Program-made: the position numbers and the translations under genes
NCBI GenBank assembly: GCA_019677205.1
Contig: JAAMXY010001055.1
Location: forward strand, 1 to 19,871
DNA: 19,871 bases
Direction: 5' to 3'
DNA from: Pinguiococcus pyrenoidosus
Taxonomy: Eukaryota; Sar; Pinguiophyceae; Pinguiochrysidales; Pinguiochrysidaceae
Shown: one piece after another, positions 8,531 through 17,340 of the stretch
Layout of the letters: every line of letters starts with the position of its first letter
Position numbering within the stretch: position 1 is the first letter of the stretch
Notes under the pieces: model-generated
What the model was told of the DNA's origin: nothing
The model's input: only the letters and a program-made list of their open reading frames with translations
The model's database searches: none

Positions 8531-9145
8531 GACTTCTGCGGAGTGGCCGCGCCTCGGCGACGTTCACGGGCGGCGCGGGAGTGGCGCGAGGCCGCCGCTT
8601 AGCAAGTTCTGGAGCAGTTTGATTTTACTGGGGGATCCTACACCCCTGCCTCTGCGGGCTATGGGACTTTGAACGGGAGGAGCGAGGCAGGAGAAACTAC
8701 TCGGAAATCGACCTGAAAACGGCTCTGCATCTGCTGCTCGACAAGCGAAAGATTTTCGGTTGCGTTGGAGGGAAAAAAGCGGCCAATCGCAGCCCGGGAA
8801 AGCGAGGGGTTCCGGCTGATCCACTCTCCAATACCCCCATTTCTGGTGACGCGAGTCCGGGGCCGCGCACCGCCATTGGTCGCGCGAGCTTCAACGAACG
8901 CGGATTTGGTTGGCACTCCGGAAAAGCCTTAGCGGGGCATGCCACAGGCGAGTTGGGGTAAACCATGTGACATCCACCCTCAAGTACGTCATAGCACTCG
9001 GTATTTCAGCTTAGTTCGCCCTGGCGTCGCTCTATCGCTCGATCTTCATCTGTGCTGCACGACCGAGTCAGGTAGAGAGTCGAGTAGAGAGCGCGAGAGA
9101 GGGGGAGGGCGTCGATAGACAGATAGAGAGACAGAGAGAGAGCGT
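8531..9145. promoter_or_regulatory. Divergent promoter of kinase and kynureninase genes
   Basis: A 615-bp shared upstream region. CCAAT boxes, which bind NF-Y, occur at 8783-8787 and 8828-8832 (plus strand) and 8875-8879 (minus strand, ATTGG). The last 75 bp before the kynureninase start is a purine run of GAGAGA and GATAGA units, probably its 5' UTR. No coding exon was found. Confidence 0.6.
9070..9145 (+). repeat. GA-rich leader before kynureninase start
   Basis: Imperfect GAGA and GATA runs lie directly upstream of the ATG at 9146. It is a simple-sequence tract, on the sense strand of the kynureninase gene, and is most likely transcribed as 5' UTR. Confidence 0.65.
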
Positions 9146-10732
9146 ATGACGTATCTACAGGTGAGCCACTGTGGTGCTTTGGCCCAAGTCTGTCGTGGCT
9201 CTTGCATCCATACTGCGGCTCAGGAGAGCCTTTCCGTGCTCTGCGCCGTATCAGGAATGCGCACATGACCCCGGCTGCCGAAGGAGAGCCCGCGAGATCA
9301 CTCCTCTCATGCGGCAGTCCTCTCGCTTTGCAAAGGCCTACACTCCCCTTCCTGTTTCCTTGCTCTCTGGAGAGTCCTTCTTGAGTCCCGCGCTCATGTT
9401 GCTGCTCTCGTGGTCTAGGCCTGCCTGCTGACGCTATGGCTTAGCGCAGCAAGCGCCTCGGCTGGCGTGTTTCGACGCCACCTCTTCGCGATGCCGGGCA
9501 ACTGCACCTATCTCAATGGCAACAGCCTCGGGCCGCTGCCGCTGCGGGCTCGGCACCACGTCTCGGAAGTGCTGAGGCAGTGGGAGCAGCTTGGCGTCGA
9601 AGGCTGGTGGAGAGCCCGCCTGTCCGCCACGCTGGCCGCCGAGGAGATGGAAGCTTCGTGGTTCGAGCTGGCGGAGAAGCTTGCACCGGCGCTGGCGAGG
9701 ATAGTGGGAGCGGAGCCGAAGGAGGTCATCGCCACCGGCACCATCACGCAGAACTTGCACCAACTGCTGGCGACCTTCTACGCCGGGAACGGGGACCTTC
9801 TGGCAACCAGTCTCGACTTTCCCTCCGATAGTCATGTGCTTCGCTCCTGGGCCAGGCGCCTCGGCAAGACCGTGCGCCTGGTGCCAGCGGCGGACGACGG
9901 GTACTCGCTGGACCCCAAGGTGATCGAGGACATGCTCGCCGAGCCGGGCCTGGAGGTGGCCGTTCTGCCGACCGTGCTGTATCGCAGCGGACAGCTCCTC
10001 GACGTCCAGAAGCTGAGCAAGATCGCCCGGGACAACGGGGTCTTCCTCATCTGGGACGCTGCACACAGCGCTGGAATCGTGGATCACCACTTCCACGACG
10101 ACGAGGTGGACGCGGCGGTGTGGTGCAACTACAAGTATCTCAGCGGAGGTCCCGGCTGCCCAGGGGCCGTCTTTCTGCACTCCAGGCACCATGAAGAGGA
10201 GGCAGGCTCCGGCGCCAGTCGCGAGGCAGGCCTTCCAGGATGGTGGGGAAATGACAAGGCGACGCAGTTCGAAATGCGCCTTGCCCATGAGCCAGCGGGC
10301 GGAGCATGGGGGCTGCAAACGGGAACGCCCTGCATCGTGGGGCTGGCGGCGCTTGCTGGCGCCTTGGAGGTCTTTGAGGATGTGGACATGGAGGAAGTCA
10401 GGAGGCAGTCCTTGCGGATGTCGGACTACTTGTACAGACAGATTCGGCGGCTGCTCCCGGAGGTGGTTGTGGAAACGCCCATGAGGCGGTACTTCAATCC
10501 TTGGTGGGCAGCGTCGTCTCAGAGGCCGGCTCGAGGTGGCCACGTCGCCTTCCGCCACCCTCGGTGCCGCGAGATGAGCGAGGCCCTGCAGAGCCAATTC
10601 GGAGTCATCTGCGACTTTCGGCCCCCGAGTACCATCCGCCTGTGCCCACATCCGTTCTACACCACGGAAGACGACATCGAGCACGCAGTCCGATCCGTTC
10701 GGCGGCTTCTAGATGGAGCCCCCGAGCGATGA
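9146..10732 (+). CDS. Kynureninase with N-terminal signal peptide
   Basis: Exon 1 (9146-9160) encodes only MTYLQ and ends CAG|GTGAGC. Intron 9161-9418 ends in GGTCTAG. Exon 2 runs 9419-10732; both junctions are phase 0, giving 442 residues. Kynureninase is a PLP enzyme that cleaves kynurenine to anthranilate, or 3-hydroxykynurenine to 3-hydroxyanthranilate, in tryptophan breakdown. Family marks are YLNGNSLGPLP (36-46), the PLP aspartate D218 in WDAAHSAGI, the PLP lysine K244 in NYKYLSGGPG, LPGWWGND, and GVICDFRPPSTIRLCPHPFY near the end. The spliced N-terminus MTYLQACLLTLWLSAASASA is a good signal peptide and joins almost directly to the catalytic domain. The usual enzyme is cytosolic, so location is odd here. 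The family is certain; the tiny first exon is inferred from splice sites and phase. Confidence 0.88.
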
Positions 10733-11151
10733 GACTGGCGAGACTGGCCTGCGGAGCGGAGTCGCAGGTGCCACCAATTTTGCGTGCGGAGCGCCGGCTG
10801 CGGCGAAGATTGAAGGGACCAAAGGACCTCATTCTGGAGCCAATCTGGGAAATGGTGGCTCCACGCTTCCTAGACGGCGAGACTCTCCCGGCATCTTCAT
10901 CACGGCACTCCGGAAGCTTCGCGAGGACAAGAAAGACTATGGAAGTCGAAGGCTGTCGAGGCGATCTTCACACAGAACGTGGAAGAGCACGTTCCGTCCA
11001 CGTGGAGGATTCCGCGGAAGGCAAGACCGAAGCAGGTGCAGGTGTTGGACTTGGCTTGCTGCGGCCGGAGCACATCGCTGGTTGAGGAGAGGATCTTTGG
11101 CCCGAAGTCCAAGGAGACCAAAGAAACAAAAAGAAAATCTCTATGCTTCAT
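10733..11151. other. Convergent spacer, kynureninase and GT47 3' ends
   Basis: A 419-bp tail-to-tail gap. All three plus frames stay open for unusually long stretches and overlap the end of the GT47 gene, but none shows a domain, a consistent start, or splice sites I trust. The A-rich stretch around 11115-11140 (AAAGAAACAAAAAGAAAATC) is a plausible 3' UTR end for kynureninase. I call no gene here. Confidence 0.4.
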
Positions 11152-12588
11152 CTATAGAGCAGCCTCCTGGATCGTCGGTCGCCTTGTCCTTCGATCGTCG
11201 TGTAGGCTTCTCAAGGCTCTCGCGATGGCATTCCTCGGCCCATACTTGTCAGAGGGCGCGGCGTCTTCGGCTTTCCATCTGGTGTCCCAATAGAGCAGCG
11301 AGGGGATCATCTCCAGAATCGTGCTCTGCATCTCTCTTATTCTCTCATCGCTCGTCTCCTCAATCAGCCGGAGGGCGTCCGCCTCGTCCGCCGCCATCAG
11401 GGCGAAGCTGGTGATCCACGTGGGGTCCCTACGGTTCTTCCCGAAGAAGCGCGCGTAGGCTTTGTGATAATACCTATCGACCAGCATTCCCGCAAGAGGT
11501 ATCCGCGCTCCGTCGGGTCGCCCAAAGATGATGGGAATGGCTCCACAGATCAAGCTGTCGAAGAATCCCCGGCGCGTCGGAGTATCGCCGCCCGGCTGCA
11601 CGGAGAAGACGTGGCCTAGATACATTTCCACGGCGTCCGCGTATCCGAACGCTTCGTCCTCGGCATCCACCATGCTGCACACGTTGGAGGTCTGGCACGC
11701 GGCGATCAAGGCCTCTCTCTGCCTTCGCTCTCCCGCGACCAGGGCGGCTTTCTTCTCGCGCTTGCTGGTGCTGATGAGCCGGATCCAGCGGTCGACGTCA
11801 TCGTCCGAAGCTGGATGAAAAAACGTTGGATACGGCACGCTGACCAGGCGTATACTGTGCGGACCTTCGATGGAGAAGACCCTGGTGTACAGCCAGAACT
11901 CGTCGGTGTTGTGAAACTGGGTCAGTCTGTAGCCGAGGTGCTTCCGGCTGTGATAGTCCTGCGTGGTCTTAGAGATGACCAGCAGGTGATCGGCGCCATT
12001 TCGGTTCCTCCAGGACTCCTGACCTCGCAGAAAGTCCTTGACCATCGTCCAGTACAGCGAGATCTGCGGAGCGTCGAAGCGACCATCGCGGGCGCCCTTG
12101 AAGATCATGTCCAGCGGAATCGGCAGGAGGAAGAGGGACGCATCTTCCGGTCGTTCGGCCGCGCAGTTGTTGTGGACGTATCGAAGGACGAACCATTCAA
12201 GGCTGTACTGGTACGAGTCGTACAGCGTGAAGTTTTGCCCCTGCAGAACCGCCGCAGCGTCCAACTCCTGGCCCATGCCCAAGTTGGAGATGTAGCTGCA
12301 GGGGTCGTAGCGGTGCGTCTTGCGCCGCACGTCCCTGCGAATGTCGTCGCATGGCATCCGCGCGATTCCAGGCACATGGCCAGGTGCGGACTTGTTCAGC
12401 GGCTCCCGAAAAGTGAGAAACTCGGCGTTGGAGTCCAGAATGTCCGACGAGATCCGCGCCAGATCCTCCTCCGTGTGGAACGGCGGGCGAGGCAGCTCGT
12501 ACACGAACACGCGCAGACCACCGCAGACCTGGTCGGCGCGAAGCTCGCCACTCGCGAGGCGAAGCAGTAGGGCGAAGACGAGCAGCAT
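11152..12588 (-). CDS. Exostosin-like glycosyltransferase, GT47
   Basis: Intronless, 478 residues, ATG at 12588. The N-terminus MLLVFALLLRLASGE is a signal peptide or short anchor, placing the enzyme in the ER/Golgi lumen. The exostosin domain begins GGLRVFVYELPRPPF. It contains DSYQYSLEWFVLRYV, DHLLVISKTTQDYH and VSVPYPTFFHP. It ends in the donor-binding signature GGDTPTRRGFFDSLICGAIPIIFG. GT47 enzymes are inverting transferases, such as heparan sulfate polymerases in animals and xyloglucan, pectin or arabinan transferases in plants. The sugar used here cannot be read from sequence. A role in cell-wall or extracellular polysaccharide, or in glycosylating secreted proteins, is inferred. It shares an upstream region with calmodulin. 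The family call is strong. Confidence 0.9.
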   Translation of the reverse strand: MLLVFALLLRLASGELRADQVCGGLRVFVYELPRPPFHTEEDLARISSDILDSNAEFLTFREPLNKSAPGHVPGIARMPCDDIRRDVRRKTHRYDPCSYISNLGMGQELDAAAVLQGQNFTLYDSYQYSLEWFVLRYVHNNCAAERPEDASLFLLPIPLDMIFKGARDGRFDAPQISLYWTMVKDFLRGQESWRNRNGADHLLVISKTTQDYHSRKHLGYRLTQFHNTDEFWLYTRVFSIEGPHSIRLVSVPYPTFFHPASDDDVDRWIRLISTSKREKKAALVAGERRQREALIAACQTSNVCSMVDAEDEAFGYADAVEMYLGHVFSVQPGGDTPTRRGFFDSLICGAIPIIFGRPDGARIPLAGMLVDRYYHKAYARFFGKNRRDPTWITSFALMAADEADALRLIEETSDERIREMQSTILEMIPSLLYWDTRWKAEDAAPSDKYGPRNAIARALRSLHDDRRTRRPTIQEAAL

Positions 12589-13501
<913 letters not shown>

Positions 13502-14141
13502 ACCTGCATGATGTCGGGGGGACGGACGTAGCATACAATTTCAGACCGCACGACGCACAGACTGCATGGGAGGTCAGGTCCATAGCGCCAACGACTCGGG
13601 CCTGCCCTTCACTGAATGATCCGCTGGGTTTACAAATTACGGCTGGCGCCAGTTGGCCGCACTTTTCTTGGGGTCGTGCATTGCATCCCGATGTTGGGAC
13701 CAGCATGCCCGCTGAATCACTCGCCCTCCTTCCCAAACACCTCTGTGCCCTGTTGGCGTTGGCGCTTGTGCTGGCGCTGCCGCGGAATCATCTGCGCTTG
13801 GACAGAAGGCGCCTTCTCCTGCCTCCACTTGAGCGGGTACCGCACGAGACGAACGGATCGTCGACTGCGGCAGTCCCGTCACACAAAGCCCTTTGGTGCA
13901 GCTGGCATTGCTTCGCAAAAGACTGGCCGCATCATCCTGCGCCCTCAACTCGAAACCCTCTCCCAAAGGCTTCTTCTCGACTGAGAGGGGTGTTCTTCTT
14001 CCGCGGCTGGGGAGATCGGCTGGGATGTTGCTGCTTGGCATGCATGTGCAGGTCCCTGAGAATGCCAAGAGCGATTCCCGAGTGCAAAAGACAACTGGTG
14101 ACAGAAGATGAGAGAAGATGAGAGGCCGGATTTACGGCGAC

Positions 14142-14210
14142 TCATCTTCTTCTTGTTCTTCTTGTTCGTTCTTCTTGTTCTTCTTCTTCTTCGTCTTCGT
14201 CTTCTTCTGC
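14142..14210. repeat. (TTC)n microsatellite, imperfect
   Basis: About 69 bp of TTC repeated with interspersed TTG, GTT and TCG units, just downstream of the BAR-SH3 stop codon on its strand (GAA on the minus strand). It is probably transcribed in that gene's 3' UTR. Confidence 0.85.
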
Positions 14211-14234
14211 GTGCGTCGCTTCTCTTGACTCAGC

Positions 14235-14276
14235 GCAACAGAGACGGGCAACAGAGACGGGCAGCAACAGCGACGG
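14235..14276. repeat. 13-bp tandem repeat GCAACAGAGACGG
   Basis: Two exact adjacent copies at 14235-14247 and 14248-14260, then a degenerate third (GCAGCAACAGCGACGG) to 14276. It is non-coding and lies in the 3' flank of the BAR-SH3 gene. Confidence 0.75.
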
Positions 14277-14329
14277 ACAACTCATTCTCTTACACGGGTA
14301 TCAGCAGCACTTCTCAGGGTGCCTGCCAG

Positions 14330-16441
14330 TCATGTACGCATCACTTGCACGTAATTCGAAGGAAAGACGCCCTCCTTGCGCGTGCCCTCGACCCTCCCGT
14401 ACCACCAGTTCTCGTCCTCTTCCCGCAACACCTCCAGCAAGTCTCCCGGCTGGAACGCCAGCTCATCGGCCTCATCCGGCACATTGGCGTACAAAGCGCG
14501 GGCGATGGCCTTCACGGCCTTTCCCACCTGCTTCGGGGGCGGCGGGGGCGGTGCCGGCCCCTTCGATCCCGCCGGCGACGGCGGAGCCCGATTCGGCGGG
14601 GTCGCGGGCTTCTGACTGCCCCAGCGTGGTGAGCCGCTGGACTCCCGCTTGCTTGAAGCGCTTGACGAGAAGAAGGCCGAGTTCCATCGACTCGGGCTGG
14701 GCGAGGCGGTCGGCGACTTGCTTTCCTGTCGCGGCACCGCGCTGGCCGGCAACGGCGATCCGCTTCGGACCGGCAGGCTGGCCATCGCCGCCGCCACGGC
14801 CCCCCTTGGAACATCCTTCACATCTGGCTGCGTCGCCACCGTGGGGGAAGACGCCGCGCGCTGCCACGGGCCAGCCATGTTGTTCCCGCCCCTCGATCTT
14901 GCCGGCGGTGCGGCCGGCCGTGCGGCGGACCGCTGCGCACTCCAAGAGTGAGCCGCCTGGGGCCCGGGCGGCGCCGGCGCCCGCTTGGGAGGGGGGGGCG
15001 CGCGCCTGCCGTCGCGAGCGACTCCTCCGGGAGCGCCGTTGCCAGCAGAGGGCGCATAGCTGTTAGCCGCGGGGGTCCAGGTGTTCTGCTGGCCATTGGC
15101 GGCGGCCGGTGCCTCCGGATAGAAGCCGATGCTCTCTGGTTTTGGGTAGCTCGGAGTCGCTCCCGGCGACGGATACGCCGGGGCCTGCCTCGCCGCGTGC
15201 TGCGTGCGGCCCCGCTGCGACGCCGTTGGCGATCCCGGTGGCGGGTAGCTGGGAATACTGGCAGGCTCCGGGTACGCCGTCGGGCTTTGCGGCCTTTGGT
15301 TCGGCCGGCCCGCCCCGCCTCGGTTGTTGATGAAGCCCACAGGCGAGTATGCGACGGACGCTTGGCCGGGCTTGGCATTGTGCGGCCCGGCCTGGATGAG
15401 CTTCCCGGGCCGCTCTGGCAGCACGCCTCCGTTGGCCGCCTTGGCGATCTCCTGCAGCTGCCGCTTCTGCTTCGCGAGGTCGAGCTCTCGCTTCCGAGCC
15501 GACTCCCGCTTCTCCCGCTCTTCGCGCTCCGCAAAGGACTCCACGCCGAGGCCATGGCGCATGACGATCTTGGCCTTGCCCAGCACGGAGTCGTTGTCGG
15601 AGCCCTTCTCCAGGTGCGGCGGTCCGCCTCGTCGGACCATTTCGGACACCTTGGTGCGGGACTCGAAGACGCGGTCCTGCGGCAGCAGCGCGCACACCTC
15701 TTCCAGCTGCTTGGCCGTCTGCAGGGTCAGCTCCGCTTGCATCGCCACGAGGCGGCAGGTGGACTCCTCGACGATCCGATCCCGGGTGATTTTCGCCCCC
15801 GCGATGGCCTCCTTGGCCTGCTGGTTGAGGGTCATGAAGGAGTCGTAGGCCTGCTGGTACTTGGCCGCGTTGAGCGCGATCTGCGCCTCCACCTTCCGCT
15901 TCTTGTCCATGGCGTTTCCCACGTGCAGGCCATCGCGGACGATCTGGTCCCGCCGCCTCTGCGACTCGTTCAGCGTCCGCAGCGCCGCGTCCAGCTCGTT
16001 CTTGGCCTCGTCCCGGCGGGCGATCTGCGCCTCGGCCTGCGGCGCCACGGTCTCCCGGATGGTCTTCAAAGGCGTCAGCACGTCCTGGAGCATCATGGTA
16101 GCCACGCTACGACGCAGGATGTCGTTGTTGAACAGCCAGGCCGTCCGGAAGGTGCTGGCCATGCGCCCGTCCGACAGCTGGTTGGGAAACCCTTCCGGCC
16201 AGATGCGTTTGTACTCTCCGTTGTAGAACGAGTCGAACTCCTCGGCCAGGTCCTGCCCCGTGCTGTAGAACTGCTTGCCGTCCACCAGGAACTGCTCGAT
16301 GCCCTTCGCCACGTCCTCCATGTCCCGCACCAGCCACGAGAAGTTATCGCGAAGCTGCTCGAACTCCGGGTCCGGCACGGCGGGCACATCCTCCGGCAGC
16401 TCCTTGCGCCTCCGCCCGCCCAGGCGGCCTAGAACATTCAT
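14330..16441 (-). CDS. Amphiphysin-like BAR and SH3 domain protein
   Basis: 703 residues from the ATG at 16441 (MNVLGRLGGRRRKELPEDV). The frame remains open further upstream, to a second ATG at 16693. That stretch contains the CCAAT boxes and reads like untranslated DNA, so I use the inner ATG. Residues of about 20-260 are helical and charged, with long coiled-coil-like segments (AEAQIARRDEAKNELDAALR) and a BAR-type opening (FSWLVRDMEDVAKGIEQFL). Residues 300-635 are Pro/Ser/Ala-rich and disordered, with many PxxP motifs. The last 65 residues are an SH3 domain: ALYANVPDEADELAFQPGDL, then ENWWYGRVEG and GVFPSNYV. This BAR, linker, SH3 order matches amphiphysin/Rvs167 proteins, which bend membranes during endocytosis and bind proline-rich partners, dynamin among them. 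No intron is needed. The SH3 call is certain; the BAR call is by pattern and architecture. Confidence 0.85.
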   Translation of the reverse strand: MNVLGRLGGRRRKELPEDVPAVPDPEFEQLRDNFSWLVRDMEDVAKGIEQFLVDGKQFYSTGQDLAEEFDSFYNGEYKRIWPEGFPNQLSDGRMASTFRTAWLFNNDILRRSVATMMLQDVLTPLKTIRETVAPQAEAQIARRDEAKNELDAALRTLNESQRRRDQIVRDGLHVGNAMDKKRKVEAQIALNAAKYQQAYDSFMTLNQQAKEAIAGAKITRDRIVEESTCRLVAMQAELTLQTAKQLEEVCALLPQDRVFESRTKVSEMVRRGGPPHLEKGSDNDSVLGKAKIVMRHGLGVESFAEREEREKRESARKRELDLAKQKRQLQEIAKAANGGVLPERPGKLIQAGPHNAKPGQASVAYSPVGFINNRGGAGRPNQRPQSPTAYPEPASIPSYPPPGSPTASQRGRTQHAARQAPAYPSPGATPSYPKPESIGFYPEAPAAANGQQNTWTPAANSYAPSAGNGAPGGVARDGRRAPPPPKRAPAPPGPQAAHSWSAQRSAARPAAPPARSRGGNNMAGPWQRAASSPTVATQPDVKDVPRGAVAAAMASLPVRSGSPLPASAVPRQESKSPTASPSPSRWNSAFFSSSASSKRESSGSPRWGSQKPATPPNRAPPSPAGSKGPAPPPPPPKQVGKAVKAIARALYANVPDEADELAFQPGDLLEVLREEDENWWYGRVEGTRKEGVFPSNYVQVMRT

Positions 16442-17258
16442 GACGACGTATGCCTTCGGCGATGCGCGCCAAACCGAGCGCTCGTCCAGCCGAGATCCTG
16501 TGGTGGAATGGTTTCTCAGTGCCGTTTGTGGGCACTGCTCGCGAACCACAGGCGAATTGGCGGCGAAGACATGCCGAACAGTCCTCAGCACTTTTGATTG
16601 GATCAGGCAACAACCCCAAGACCTGAATGGCCAATGGTGACGATCGAGATACACTCCCTCGCCCCCGATTGGTTGATGAGGACGCAGGTTCATGCGGCAA
16701 ATTCTGATCTGAATCGGAACGAGGGAACGACGCGGTCGTTGAGGGGCGACGGCGCGGAGTTTTCACGCCGCGAAGCGCAAGGAAGCTGGGTGCCGTTGTT
16801 CCTGGAACTTCTTCTCGTTGGCAGCACCATTCGTAGGTGACAGAGAGCTTTGCTTGGCGCGACACGTTGTCTTTCCGGAGGCGCGAGCGCAGAGACTGCT
16901 CTTAAAGCTGACATCGTTGATGCGGACTTTGCCGCAGATGGAAGGAATCACCGTCGTCGTCTTCGCGTGCGAATGAGAACGAGAACAAGAAGGAATGGAG
17001 ATGACGCCCAACCGAGATTCGGCGCGGCGAAGCCAAAATCTAAGAGAAGCTCTCCAAGCCTTTTATGCCTCGTCAACTCCTCTCCTTTTCTTTGTTCTTT
17101 TCTTCCCTCGTCATCGTTCTCTCTTCCACTGTTGTTGTCTTTCTCTATCTCTATCTCTTCCTCGTTGCCCGCTCACGCCACTGAAGGCCGCGAGAAGAAA
17201 TGGCTTCCTTAACTAGCCCATCGGATATCGGAAAGAGGATACCAGACTATCCCCTAGC
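16442..17258 (-). promoter_or_regulatory. Upstream region of the BAR-SH3 gene
   Basis: Three CCAAT boxes lie within 75 bp: 16597-16601 (ATTGG), 16631-16635 (CCAAT) and 16668-16672 (ATTGG), about 155-230 bp before the start codon. The rest, 16700-17258, shows no gene. 17085-17165 is a pyrimidine-rich run (TTTCTTTG, CTCTTCC, CTATCTCTATCTC). This stretch also contains the 3' flank of the membrane protein gene. Confidence 0.5.
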
Positions 17259-17260
17259 AT

Positions 17261-17317
17261 CATACATACATAAATACATACATACATACATACATACATA
17301 CATACATACATACATAC
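17261..17317. repeat. (CATA)n microsatellite
   Basis: About fourteen tetranucleotide CATA/TACA units with one TAAATA interruption near 17271. It lies about 25 bp downstream of the stop of the membrane protein gene, on that gene's minus strand as (TATG)n, and is probably in its 3' UTR. Confidence 0.95.
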
Positions 17318-17340
17318 TGGTGGTTCTCCGCCACATAACT

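Larger units (their letters stand above)
13502..14329. other. Convergent spacer, calmodulin and BAR-SH3 3' ends
   Basis: 828 bp between two gene ends. Several overlapping open frames of up to about 145 codons exist on both strands, but they have no recognisable domain, no shared start and arginine/serine-rich shadow composition. The right part holds a (TTC)n tract and a small tandem repeat. It is probably long 3' UTRs; a small unrecognised gene cannot be excluded. Confidence 0.4.

Noticed and set aside
7289-8602. 437-codon plus-strand open frame opposite the kinase
   Set aside because: It is the antisense shadow of the kinase domain, created by GC-biased third positions. Its translation is Ala/Arg/His/Leu-rich with no domain, while the opposite strand gives a complete kinase.
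9434-10684. 416-codon minus-strand open frame opposite kynureninase
   Set aside because: Antisense shadow with no motif. The plus strand has the full PLP-enzyme signature.
13637-14121. Small genes of 140-146 codons between calmodulin and the BAR-SH3 gene
   Set aside because: Overlapping open frames on both strands without domain, signal or splice support; composition is like other shadows.
14948-16432. 494-codon plus-strand open frame opposite the BAR-SH3 gene
   Set aside because: Antisense shadow of the BAR and linker regions, with Leu/Arg/His-rich composition and no recognisable motif.
16442-16693. 84-residue N-terminal extension of the BAR-SH3 protein
   Set aside because: The upstream part includes the CCAAT triplet and reads as compositionally random. 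The inner ATG precedes a more protein-like N-terminus. 5' RACE would decide.
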